From Croceitalea dokdonensis DOKDO 023 (GTDB lineage: Bacteria > Bacteroidota > Bacteroidia > Flavobacteriales > Flavobacteriaceae): DNA of 64,000 bases. Positions 27,543-36,009 of the stretch are shown here, one piece after another. A model generated the notes under the pieces. It was given only the letters and a program-made list of their open reading frames with translations. It had not been told where the DNA came from and ran no database searches. A program made the translations under genes and the position numbers. The DNA lies in assembly GCF_001306415.1 (NCBI RefSeq), contig NZ_LDJX01000011.1, positions 1-64,000 of the forward strand, given 5' to 3'. The number at the start of each line of letters is the position of its first letter. Positions within the stretch are counted from its first letter, which is position 1.

Positions 27543-28330
27543 CCATGTCCCGTTTTTTTAAATTCTTTCTAAACCTTATACCCAGGCCATTGCTGATTAC
27601 CCTAAGTTATTGGGTGCGCCCCCTTTTGGCGTTATACCTACGCGGCAATACCTATATAGACCCCATAGACGGTAAAGGGTTTAGAAAATTTTTACCCTAC
27701 GGTTATGAAAATCCCAGAGAGGGGGTGCTATCCCCTTCTACCCTATCCTTGGAGCGCCATAGACTATTATGGTTATACCTGAAGAATGAAACCGACTTAT
27801 TTACAAAAGACATTAAACTGCTGCATTTTGCACCAGAACAAGCATTTTACAAGCGTTTTAAAAGGAAGGATAACATTACCTATGTCACAACGGATTTAAG
27901 CTCACCACTTGCAGATGTCAAGGCCGATATCTGTAAACTCCCCTTTGGAACGAATGAGTTTGATGTGATTTTATGCAACCATGTATTGGAACACATCCCT
28001 GAGGACACCATAGCCATGCAAGAATTGTATCGGGTCTTAAAACCGGGCGGATGGGGAATTTTTCAGGTCCCTCAAGACATGACCAAAATCACCACCTTTG
28101 AAGATGATACGATTAGCGATAAAAAAGAACGGGCAAGGATATTTGGGCAATATGATCATGTCCGTGTCTATGGAAGGGATTATTTTGAAAAATTAAGGAG
28201 TATTGGATTCTTGGTGGAAGAGGTGGACTACACCAAGAGCCTGTCTGAAAACCAAATAGAAACCTACAGGTTGGCCAAAGGGGAAATTATTCCCTTGGCA
28301 AAAAAACCTTATTCCACTAAACGCTCTTGA
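27539..28330 (+). CDS. Class I SAM-dependent methyltransferase
   Basis: 263 residues, with ATGA overlap with map; an ATG six bases later is possible. A hydrophobic N terminus precedes the methyltransferase core. LLHFAPEQAFYKRF stands in motif I position, then TTDLSSPLADVKADICKLPF and VILCNHVLEHIPEDTIAMQE, then LYRVLKPGGWGIFQVP. The acceptor is unknown. Its last 22 bp overlap the convergent apbE gene. Confidence 0.85.
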   Translation: MTMSRFFKFFLNLIPRPLLITLSYWVRPLLALYLRGNTYIDPIDGKGFRKFLPYGYENPREGVLSPSTLSLERHRLLWLYLKNETDLFTKDIKLLHFAPEQAFYKRFKRKDNITYVTTDLSSPLADVKADICKLPFGTNEFDVILCNHVLEHIPEDTIAMQELYRVLKPGGWGIFQVPQDMTKITTFEDDTISDKKERARIFGQYDHVRVYGRDYFEKLRSIGFLVEEVDYTKSLSENQIETYRLAKGEIIPLAKKPYSTKRS

Positions 28331-29313
28331 AAACCGGCCGTCATAAAGGTTTCCATGACATCGTCTTTATCTAGATAGATGATAAATGCATCCAAATTGT
28401 TATCGTTCCCCAAAACCTCCTTGGACATTTCCAAGTCCATGGCCATTATAGCGGTTGCGTAAGCGTCTGCAGTTGCACAATTCTCAGCAATCACCGTAGC
28501 GGCAAGCACCTTGGCATTTTTGGTATATCCCGTTAATGGGTCAATAGTATGTACATATTTCTCCCCGGTTTCGGAATCATATCTGAACTTACGGTAATTT
28601 CCGGAGGAGGCCAAGGCCGCATTTTCTAAATTGAGTACCGCGGCTGCACCACGCACCAGCACGTCGTTTGGATTGTCTACCCCTACCGTCCATTGTTTAT
28701 TCTTGACCTTATTTTGCCCTTTTGCCAAAATCTCTCCGCCTACTTCCACCAAATAATGAACAATCCCTTTTTGGTCTAGCATGGCACCCAGCCTATCTAT
28801 GGCATATCCTTTGGCGACCGCATTAAAATCAAACCGAATGGCCGCATGTTTTTTCTTGACGCGGCCTTGGGCATCCAAGCTAACTTTTTGCCAGCCTACA
28901 TACCGTAACAAACTATCTACCTTTATGCTATCCAGCTCTTGCTGTTCCCCTGGGCCAAAACCCCAAGCATTGGCCAATACCCCAACCGTTGGATCAAAAT
29001 ATCCATTGGATACCTTATTTACTTTGGTTGAAATGGCAAAAACATCCCTAAACATCTTATCCACTATTAGCGTAGAATCCCCTTGGTTGATTTTTGAAAT
29101 ATCTGAATCCGGCAGATACGTGGACATGGACCGGTTGACGGCGTTAACCACAGAATCTATTTCCCGTTGGTAATCTATGGGGGAGTCACTTAAATAAATA
29201 ATGGAATAAGTAGTGCCAAATGCATTTCCAATTTTTTGATTCTTAACCCAGGGCGTTGGCGTATGGCACTGTAGAAAGAATACACCGAGACAACAAAATA
29301 CTATTCTTTGCAT
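28309..29313 (-). CDS. apbE: FAD:protein FMN transferase (ApbE), lipoprotein
   Basis: 334 residues from the ATG at 29313, which gives a lipoprotein signal (IVFCCLGVFFLQC). ApbE cleaves FAD and attaches FMN through a phosphoester to a Thr of target proteins outside the inner membrane. Motifs are GNAFGTTYSIIY, DFNAVAKGYAIDRLG, EVGGEILAKG and HTIDPLTGY. It lies directly downstream of the nqr operon, whose NqrB (T223) and NqrC (T222) carry DxxxGxT acceptor sites, so these are the likely targets. Confidence 0.94.
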   Translation of the reverse strand: MQRIVFCCLGVFFLQCHTPTPWVKNQKIGNAFGTTYSIIYLSDSPIDYQREIDSVVNAVNRSMSTYLPDSDISKINQGDSTLIVDKMFRDVFAISTKVNKVSNGYFDPTVGVLANAWGFGPGEQQELDSIKVDSLLRYVGWQKVSLDAQGRVKKKHAAIRFDFNAVAKGYAIDRLGAMLDQKGIVHYLVEVGGEILAKGQNKVKNKQWTVGVDNPNDVLVRGAAAVLNLENAALASSGNYRKFRYDSETGEKYVHTIDPLTGYTKNAKVLAATVIAENCATADAYATAIMAMDLEMSKEVLGNDNNLDAFIIYLDKDDVMETFMTAGFQERLVE

Positions 29314-29317
29314 ACGT

Positions 29318-29686
29318 TTATTTAATTTCCACAAGGCCATCATAATCCACTACATAATCTTCATTAAGGTACACAGGCAAATTATGGTCTTTGGCATTGA
29401 CCAGACCTACGGCCGCATAGAAGGTTCTGGCTTCAAATTTTTCCGCATGGTCCCTCATTTTATGCAAATCTGCCTTAAAAAACTCCATATCCTTTGGGTC
29501 TCCTGGGTATTCAATGCTCTTTACTACAATAAAGCTCATTTTTTTCTCCTTGGTACAGACAAACTGGGGGTTCTTTTTCAACTTACTGTTTACAGCTAGA
29601 AAATCATAACCTTCCTGCTCCAGTTGCTTGCCCACAATATTCATGGCCAAATTGTGCAATTCCTGTTCGGTCAATTTTCTTCCCAT
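29318..29686 (-). CDS. Conserved 122-residue protein between nqrF and apbE
   Basis: 122 residues, soluble, no signal peptide. Visible features are LTEQELHNLAMNIVGKQLEQ, FVCTKEKKMSFIVVKSIEYP and EARTFYAAVGLVNAKDHNLP. The mixed alpha/beta pattern with a single cysteine resembles a nuclease-like or restriction-fold small protein but is not conclusive. Databases sometimes label such proteins by their NQR context. The gene sits just after a terminator following nqrF and 4 bp before apbE. A role in NQR assembly is inferred from position only. Confidence 0.7.
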   Translation of the reverse strand: MGRKLTEQELHNLAMNIVGKQLEQEGYDFLAVNSKLKKNPQFVCTKEKKMSFIVVKSIEYPGDPKDMEFFKADLHKMRDHAEKFEARTFYAAVGLVNAKDHNLPVYLNEDYVVDYDGLVEIK

Positions 29687-29700
29687 ATGCTAATTGAACT

Positions 29701-29731
29701 AAAAAACCGACACTTTATGGGCATCGGTTTG
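29701..29731 (-). terminator. Terminator after nqrF
   Basis: On the minus strand AAACCGA pairs with TCGGTTT, followed by six Ts. It lies 37 bp after the nqrF stop, so the 122-residue gene and apbE may need read-through or their own promoter. Confidence 0.65.
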
Positions 29732-29767
29732 TTTAGGCGTTTTAAATATGTACTACTTAATAAGTGT

Positions 29768-31078
29768 TTACCCACCAAAATCATCAAAGCGAATATGCTC
29801 ATCCGGAATTCCAAAATCTTCACCCATTTTCTGCACTGCTTGGTTCATTAATGGAGGTCCACAGAAATACAATTCAATATCCTCTGGGGACTCATGATGA
29901 CTCAAATAGTGATCAATCACACAGTTATGGATAAATCCTACGAAACCATCCCCCTCTTCGTCATTAATATCCTTTTTCACCTTCCAGTTGTCCTCTTCCA
30001 AAGGCTCAGAAAGGGCCAAATAAAACTTAAAGTTAGGAAACTCTTTTTCCAATTGATAAAAATGATCCAGGTAAAATAATTCACGTTTGGAACGTCCACC
30101 GTACCAATATGTCACTTTTCTATCCGTTTTTAGGGTTTTGAAAAGATGATAGAGGTGAGACCGCATCGGCGCCATACCAGCACCACCACCAACATATAAC
30201 ATCTCTGAATCCGACTCATTAATAAAGAACTCCCCGTAAGGCCCTGATATCACCACATCATCCCCTGGTTTAAGCCCAAAAATATATGAGGAGGCAACCC
30301 CTGGGTTTACGTCCATCCAGCCATTCTTGGCCCTATCCCATGGCGGTGTGGCAATACGGACGTTCAACATAATCTCACGACCCTCTGCTGGAAAAGAAGC
30401 CATTGAATAGGCGCGCTCTACCATCTCGGGATTTTTCATGACCAAGGGCCATAAATTAAACTTATCCCATTCTGCCTTAAACTTATCGGGCGTATCATGT
30501 TCTTCTGGATGTGCGGTAATGTCCATATCGGCGAACTTCACTTCACACTTGGGTACTTCAATCTGGATATATCCACCAGCCTTGTAGCCCATATCCTCAG
30601 GGATTTCCACTACAAACTCTTTGATAAAGGAAGCCACGTTGTAATTACGCACCACTTTAGCAGGCCATTTTTTGATACCAAAAACCTCTTCAGGAATGGT
30701 AATATCCATATCCTGTTTTACCTTTACCTGGCAAGCAAGGCGGGCTCCCTGTTGCAATTCCTTTCTGGAGAAGTGCGGAGTTTCTGTTGGTAAGGCCTCA
30801 CCACCACCCGAAAGCACATGGCATTCGCACTGTATGCAAGTTCCCCCACCACCACAAGCAGATGGCAAAAACACTTTTTGATTCCCTAATGTTGATAAGA
30901 GCGTACCACCAGATGCAACCTCTATTTTTTTCTCTCCATTGATGGTCAAGGTAACGGGGCCTGATGGCGAAAGCTTTTCTTTGGTTACCAATAGCAAGGC
31001 CACCAAGAGTAGCAATAGGACTAAAAATGCAACTACGGTTATTATAATGGTACCACCAGTACTTGTAGCTAAAATCAT
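29768..31078 (-). CDS. nqrF: Na+-translocating NADH:quinone reductase subunit F
   Basis: 436 residues. An N-terminal membrane helix (about 10-31) precedes a 2Fe-2S domain with ligands C75, C81, C84 and C116 (SACGGGGTCIQCECH; ARLACQVKV). FAD- and NADH-binding domains follow (ERAYSMASFPAEGREIML; MLYVGGGAGMAPMRSHLYHL; ELYFCGPPLMNQAVQ). NqrF takes electrons from NADH and passes them through FAD and the iron-sulphur centre into the complex. Last gene of nqrABCDEF, 1 bp after nqrE. Confidence 0.97.
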   Translation of the reverse strand: MILATSTGGTIIITVVAFLVLLLLLVALLLVTKEKLSPSGPVTLTINGEKKIEVASGGTLLSTLGNQKVFLPSACGGGGTCIQCECHVLSGGGEALPTETPHFSRKELQQGARLACQVKVKQDMDITIPEEVFGIKKWPAKVVRNYNVASFIKEFVVEIPEDMGYKAGGYIQIEVPKCEVKFADMDITAHPEEHDTPDKFKAEWDKFNLWPLVMKNPEMVERAYSMASFPAEGREIMLNVRIATPPWDRAKNGWMDVNPGVASSYIFGLKPGDDVVISGPYGEFFINESDSEMLYVGGGAGMAPMRSHLYHLFKTLKTDRKVTYWYGGRSKRELFYLDHFYQLEKEFPNFKFYLALSEPLEEDNWKVKKDINDEEGDGFVGFIHNCVIDHYLSHHESPEDIELYFCGPPLMNQAVQKMGEDFGIPDEHIRFDDFGG

Positions 31079-31079
31079 T

Positions 31080-31823
31080 TTATTCTTTTATTAAAGGGTT
31101 ATAAGAGACCGCTTTGTCATCGGCTTGTAACTCTTCTTCAATCATTTTCTTTTCCTCTATTTTCTCCACTGTTGTTGGTTCCGTTCCCTCAGGAGGATCA
31201 TTGTCACCAGTTAACATGCCACCAAAACTTTGAAAACCAATGCCCATCAACCCTGTAATAATAAAGGTTATTCCCAAACCCCGAAGTGGTGGCGGTACAT
31301 TGGAATACCTGATTTTTTCACGAATTGCAGCAATGGCGACAATGGCCAAAAACCATCCGATACCGGAGCTAATACCATAGTTTAACGCCAAGCCCAGTGA
31401 AGGTATTTCCCTAGCCTGCATAAATAAGGAACCCCCTAAAATGGCGCAGTTCACAGCGATCAGTGGTAAAAATATACCTAGGGAGTTATACAAGGATGGA
31501 GAAAATTTTTCCACTATAATTTCCACAAGTTGCACCATGGTTGCAATGGTTGCGATAAACATGATGAACGATAAAAAACTTAGATTGTAGTCTGCATACT
31601 CTGGCCCAAGCCAGACCAAGGCACCATCTCGCAATAAATATTGATCCAACAACCAGTTTAAGGGTACCGTAACGGCCAATACAAAAATAACGGCTGCACC
31701 AAGCCCAACGGCGGTAGCTACCTTCTTGGAAACCGCCAAATAGGAACACATACCCAAGAACACGGCAAACACCATGTTATCAATAAATATGGATTTGAAA
31801 AACAATTCTAAATGCTCTAACAT
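31080..31823 (-). CDS. nqrE: Na+-translocating NADH:quinone reductase subunit E
   Basis: 247 residues with six membrane helices. Core motifs include FIDNMVFAVFLGMCSYLAVS and LPLIAVNCAILGGSLFM, with the membrane-embedded cysteines (C26-type and C-AIL) that hold an intramembrane Fe centre with NqrD. The C-terminal ~45 residues are hydrophilic and acidic (DNDPPEGTEPTTVEKIEEKK), beyond the length of the Vibrio protein (~198). Confidence 0.96.
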   Translation of the reverse strand: MLEHLELFFKSIFIDNMVFAVFLGMCSYLAVSKKVATAVGLGAAVIFVLAVTVPLNWLLDQYLLRDGALVWLGPEYADYNLSFLSFIMFIATIATMVQLVEIIVEKFSPSLYNSLGIFLPLIAVNCAILGGSLFMQAREIPSLGLALNYGISSGIGWFLAIVAIAAIREKIRYSNVPPPLRGLGITFIITGLMGIGFQSFGGMLTGDNDPPEGTEPTTVEKIEEKKMIEEELQADDKAVSYNPLIKE

Positions 31824-31833
31824 AATGCTGTAT

Positions 31834-32481
31834 TTAAGCTTCTTCTATTAATGCCTTATTTCTGGAACGTTGCACCCAAATAATGATACCAACCACGATG
31901 AGGGCCGCCGGTGGAATAATCATAAAACCGTTGTTCTCATATCCAATGGCGTACAACCCAGTTTTAGTGATGGGATCACCAAGTACAGGGATACCAAACA
32001 AGGTACCTGCGCCAAGAAGTTCCCTAAAAAAGCCTACCATGACCAGAATGACACCGTAACCCAATGCATTTCCGATACCGTCCAAGAAGGAACGCCACAC
32101 ACCATTCCCCAACGCAAAGGCTTCAAACCTACCCATAATAATACAGTTGGTAATGATCAATCCCACAAAGACCGATAGCGTCTTACTTAGTTCATAGGCA
32201 AATGCCTTTAAGACCTGATCTACCACAATTACAAGGGTAGCTACAACGATGAGCTGTGCAATAATCCTGATTTTGGAGGGAATTAAATTTCGCATCAAAG
32301 AGATGACAACGTTGCCCACGCCCATCACAAAGATTACGGAAATAGACATTACTAGGGACGCCTTAAGTTCCGCCGTAATCGCCAATGCTGAACATATGCC
32401 CAAGACCTGAATGGTAATGGGATTGTTGTCCGCTAGCGGATCCAAGATGAGATTTGCATCTTTTTTTGATAATAGTGCCAT
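31834..32481 (-). CDS. nqrD: Na+-translocating NADH:quinone reductase subunit D
   Basis: 215 residues, six membrane helices, homologous to NqrE in inverted topology. Signatures are NNPITIQVLGICSALAITAE and FVGLIITNCIIMGRFEAFAL, each with the cysteine that helps bind the intramembrane iron centre. Spaced 10 bp from nqrE and 3 bp from nqrC. Confidence 0.96.
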   Translation of the reverse strand: MALLSKKDANLILDPLADNNPITIQVLGICSALAITAELKASLVMSISVIFVMGVGNVVISLMRNLIPSKIRIIAQLIVVATLVIVVDQVLKAFAYELSKTLSVFVGLIITNCIIMGRFEAFALGNGVWRSFLDGIGNALGYGVILVMVGFFRELLGAGTLFGIPVLGDPITKTGLYAIGYENNGFMIIPPAALIVVGIIIWVQRSRNKALIEEA

Positions 32482-32484
32482 CTT

Positions 32485-33234
32485 TTAGTTGGTTCTTATG
32501 GTTTCTAAATAAGGCTTGTACGCCTTTAATGTTTCTTTAATCATAGCGGTAACACCATTTCCTGTTATCGTGGAACCGGCTATGGCATCTACCTCATTAT
32601 CTTGCTTATCCTCATTCACAGGGTCATTATTGGTTTTTGATACGGTAATCCCGGCATAGCTACCACCATCCAAAAGGGATTCTCCGATAAAGTCATCCAT
32701 AAAAAAACGAAGTTTAATGTTAGCGCCTAAGCCAGCAGTTTCGCCTTTATGGTCAAAATACACTCCCTGAACCACCATGTTCTTGTCTACAGAAATAAAA
32801 CCCCAAATGGCATCCCATAAACCTTTGCCGTACATTGGCAGTACGTATACATTTTCACCGTCCTTTTTACCAACAAAAATGGGTAATTTTGCCTCTTCCC
32901 CTTTTTTGAAGGCCGCTATTTCCTTTTTAACGTCTAGTGAAAATGCATTATCATCCTTTTTGATTTCCCCATCGATGAGCACGTACTGCTCCGTGATGTT
33001 TTCCTCAAACTTTTCCTCGACCACATCTGTGGGAATGAAGTTTACACCGCTATCTGGTGTATTCTCATGCACTCCCATGGCGTACAGGATATTTTGTTGT
33101 TTCTCAAAACGTTCGTTTTCCTTGATACGGTCACTTAACCCAGAGGCCAAGAAAGCTAAGATGGAACCAACGACAATTACCATTAGTACCGAAAAGAGGA
33201 TGGTATATCCGTTTTTATCTGTATTGATAGCCAT
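32485..33234 (-). CDS. nqrC: Na+-translocating NADH:quinone reductase subunit C
   Basis: 249 residues. One N-terminal membrane helix (about 10-29) precedes a periplasmic FMN-binding domain. The covalent FMN attachment motif is DAIAGSTITGNGV with T222 as acceptor. The Vibrio consensus has SGAT at this position; here it is AGST, and the acceptor Thr is kept. FMN is presumably added by the nearby ApbE. Confidence 0.96.
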   Translation of the reverse strand: MAINTDKNGYTILFSVLMVIVVGSILAFLASGLSDRIKENERFEKQQNILYAMGVHENTPDSGVNFIPTDVVEEKFEENITEQYVLIDGEIKKDDNAFSLDVKKEIAAFKKGEEAKLPIFVGKKDGENVYVLPMYGKGLWDAIWGFISVDKNMVVQGVYFDHKGETAGLGANIKLRFFMDDFIGESLLDGGSYAGITVSKTNNDPVNEDKQDNEVDAIAGSTITGNGVTAMIKETLKAYKPYLETIRTN

Positions 33235-33236
33235 AA

Positions 33237-34511
33237 CTAAACTGTTTCAACTTTTAGCGCCTCTGCCTTACCATCCGATGGTTTTGGTAAAATGGTCGCA
33301 TTTTTCAATCGCTTCATTCTTCTGCGCACATTTCCTTGGACCACATAATGATCTATAGTAGGCGCAAAAACATTCATCAACAATATGGCTAAGAAAACCC
33401 CTTCTGGATAACCTGGGTTGAATACGCGAATCATCACGGAAATAAAGCCGATGAAAAAACCGTAAATCCATTTTCCCTTATTGGTCTGTGAACCCGTAAC
33501 CGGGTCTGTTGCCATATATACAATACCGAAGGCAAGCCCTCCAACAATTAAATGTTTCCAGAAATCAAACTGCATTAATCCGTAAAACTTGCTGTATTCA
33601 GGAATAATTCCCGCATCTACCACCCAATTGAAAATAAGCCCCATGGCCAATGAACCAATTACGGCACTTAGCATAATTCTCCAACTTGCAATTTTGGTAA
33701 AAATCAAAAATAGGCCTCCCAATAAAATCAAGAATGTGGAAGTTTCGCCAACTGAACCCGGGATAAAACCATAGAACATCTCTGCGAGATCATATTTGGC
33801 GTACATCGCCTCTGATTTTCCTTGTGCCAAGTATCCTAAAATAGTTTCGCCAGATATAGCATCTGCAGTACCCGCTCTCGCTACCCCTTCATGCACCCAG
33901 ACCTTATCACCACTCATCCAGGTTGGATAAGCAAAAAACAAGAACGCACGTATGGTGAGTGCAGGGTTTAATATATTCATTCCCGTTCCGCCAAAAACCT
34001 CTTTGCCAATAACCACCCCAAAGGCTACCGCAACAGCGAGCATCCAAAGTGGGGTATCTACGGGAATAATCAATGGAACCAACATACCGGTCACCAAATA
34101 CCCCTCTTCTACCTCGTGCCCCTTAATCACGGCAAATACGAATTCTATGGCCAAACCAACCCCGTATGATACAACAACCAAAGGAAGTACGGTAATGGCA
34201 CCTAACCAAAAATTGTCCCAGGTAATAAAGTGTTCCAAAATAGAGAAATCTGCAGGAAATCCATTAACTGCGGAATAGTGTTGGTAACCTGCATTAAAAA
34301 TACCAAACAACAAACATGGCAATAATGCAATAATGACCGTATTCATCGTTCGTTTTAGGTCATCAACGGCCCTAACATGACCACCAGAGTGGGTGGTTTC
34401 ATTAGGGGAGTATAAAAAAGTGTGGATGGCATTAAAGGCTGGCGCCATTTTCTTGCCTTGATACTTTAGTTTAAGCTCGTGTAATTTTTCTTTCATGCCC
34501 ATTTTATCCAA
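33237..34511 (-). CDS. nqrB: Na+-translocating NADH:quinone reductase subunit B
   Basis: 424 residues with about ten membrane helices, the sodium-translocating subunit. The FMN attachment site is DAISGETILG with T223 as acceptor. Other conserved stretches are HTFLYSPNETTHSGGHVR, FGGTGMNILNPALTIRAFLF and IYMATDPVTGSQTNKGKWIY. It overlaps nqrA by 8 bp. Confidence 0.97.
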   Translation of the reverse strand: MDKMGMKEKLHELKLKYQGKKMAPAFNAIHTFLYSPNETTHSGGHVRAVDDLKRTMNTVIIALLPCLLFGIFNAGYQHYSAVNGFPADFSILEHFITWDNFWLGAITVLPLVVVSYGVGLAIEFVFAVIKGHEVEEGYLVTGMLVPLIIPVDTPLWMLAVAVAFGVVIGKEVFGGTGMNILNPALTIRAFLFFAYPTWMSGDKVWVHEGVARAGTADAISGETILGYLAQGKSEAMYAKYDLAEMFYGFIPGSVGETSTFLILLGGLFLIFTKIASWRIMLSAVIGSLAMGLIFNWVVDAGIIPEYSKFYGLMQFDFWKHLIVGGLAFGIVYMATDPVTGSQTNKGKWIYGFFIGFISVMIRVFNPGYPEGVFLAILLMNVFAPTIDHYVVQGNVRRRMKRLKNATILPKPSDGKAEALKVETV

Positions 34512-35856
34512 TTTCTTGTAACATTAAATCTAGACCTTCCCTTATAATTTGTTGGTGGGGTTGCTTTGAGATACAAATAAACTCGGTTAATGCAAAATCT
34601 TCCGGAGCTACCTCATACATGCCCAATTGCTCCATTTCATCCAAATCCTTTACCATGCAGGCTTTTAGCAATTGTAGTGGATAAATATCCAACGGGAACA
34701 CCTCTTCATATCTGCCGGTCACCACAAAAGCGCGATGCTCACCATTGGTATTGGTATCCAAATCATATTTTTTGTTTTTGTTCAGCCAGGAAAATGTCAA
34801 AGCCCTCGTGGATGAAATTTTGTTGAACACCGGCTTGTTCCAGCCAAAGAACTCATAATCATCACCCTCGGGAATAGCGGTTACGGTGTTATTGTAAAAG
34901 CCCAAATTGCCCTCGGGGGTGGTTTTGGCTCCTGTAAGCACGTCTCCATTAATTAATCTGAATTTATCTTCCTTAACACCGCTGGCATAAAGAAAGGTAG
35001 AAATTTCAGCACCTATTTTAGTGGTATAGTATTGAGGAGATTTCACCGAGGAACCAACCAAGGCTACTATGCGCTCTGCATTAAATTTACCAGTCAATAA
35101 AAATTCTCCGATGACGACCAAATCCTGTGGAGCCAATGTCCAGACAGTTTCTCCTTTATTTATAGGGTCTATTTTATTGATATGGGTACCAACCAAACCC
35201 GCGGGATGCGGACCAGAAACCTTGTGTAGCGTAGTCCCTTTGATGGATGCCAATGGGGACGTGGCCGTATTTCCCACACCAATATGTATTTTCCCTGGAG
35301 TTAATTTACCCAAAGCCGTAATGGCAGCTTGCAACTCCGCTTCCTTTCCGTTGAGCACGTAATCCACATCTGCGGCCAAAGGGGCCGTATTGTAGCCAGA
35401 AATAAAAATGGCCTTTGGCGTGGCATCTGGGTTGGCAACCACGTCATAGGGCCTTTGCTTGATAAAGGGCCAACAGCCAGATTTAAGCAACAAATGCCTT
35501 ACCGTGTCAGCGTCAGCATGGTCCAAATCCACTGTTTTGGAAATATGGAACTCTTGTTGCTTATCCGCTAAAATCTTTAATGTAAGTATTCTTCTTCTTG
35601 CACCCCTAACAATCTCCACAAGCTCACCACTCACTGGGGAGACAAAAAGCATATCCTCTACATTCTTATTATAAAAGAGAGGTTCACCCGCTTTTACCTC
35701 AGCACCCTCCTTCAACAACATTTTTGGGGTTATGCCGTGGAAATCGTCCAAATTAATGGCATAGATGTTACTTTGCACAGCCTTTGAGGTAATCTTTTCC
35801 GCTTCCCCCACCAAATTAATAGTTAAACCTTTTTTGATTCGGATGTCTGTAGACAT
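34504..35856 (-). CDS. nqrA: Na+-translocating NADH:quinone reductase subunit A
   Basis: 450 residues, the peripheral cytoplasmic subunit linked to quinone binding. Motifs include IRIKKGLTINLVGEAE, SGELVEIVRGARRRILTLKI, CWPFIKQRPYDVVANPDATP, GPHPAGLVGTHINKIDPINK and GEHRAFVVTGRYEEVFPLDI. First gene of the operon. A Shine-Dalgarno-like AGGGAGAT lies six bases before the ATG, which is stronger than usual for this genome. Confidence 0.97.
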   Translation of the reverse strand: MSTDIRIKKGLTINLVGEAEKITSKAVQSNIYAINLDDFHGITPKMLLKEGAEVKAGEPLFYNKNVEDMLFVSPVSGELVEIVRGARRRILTLKILADKQQEFHISKTVDLDHADADTVRHLLLKSGCWPFIKQRPYDVVANPDATPKAIFISGYNTAPLAADVDYVLNGKEAELQAAITALGKLTPGKIHIGVGNTATSPLASIKGTTLHKVSGPHPAGLVGTHINKIDPINKGETVWTLAPQDLVVIGEFLLTGKFNAERIVALVGSSVKSPQYYTTKIGAEISTFLYASGVKEDKFRLINGDVLTGAKTTPEGNLGFYNNTVTAIPEGDDYEFFGWNKPVFNKISSTRALTFSWLNKNKKYDLDTNTNGEHRAFVVTGRYEEVFPLDIYPLQLLKACMVKDLDEMEQLGMYEVAPEDFALTEFICISKQPHQQIIREGLDLMLQEIG

Positions 35857-35862
35857 ATTGGT

Positions 35863-35899
35863 ATCTCCCTTAGGTTAATAAAAAATGCACGCAAATTTA
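35863..35899 (-). promoter_or_regulatory. nqr operon promoter -7 box and ribosome-binding site
   Basis: On the minus strand, TAAATTTG (35899-35892) fits TAnnTTTG, and AGGGAGAT (35870-35863) is an SD-like site six bases before the nqrA ATG. No clear -33 TTTG. Confidence 0.5.
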
Positions 35900-35960
35900 A
35901 TATTAAAACGGTTAAAAAAGTAATTATTGTCTAGAAATTTGGGGTTTATGACGAGCTTAC

Positions 35961-35990
35961 TTTGTTAGGTATGCTTTTTGTTTACCTTTA
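35961..35990 (+). promoter_or_regulatory. Promoter of the T9SS plug gene
   Basis: TTTG (35961-35964), an 18-bp gap, then TACCTTTA (35983-35990), one base off TAnnTTTG. The ATG is at 36010. Confidence 0.5.
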
Positions 35991-36009
35991 CTTTTAAATT
36001 AAGCTTTTA

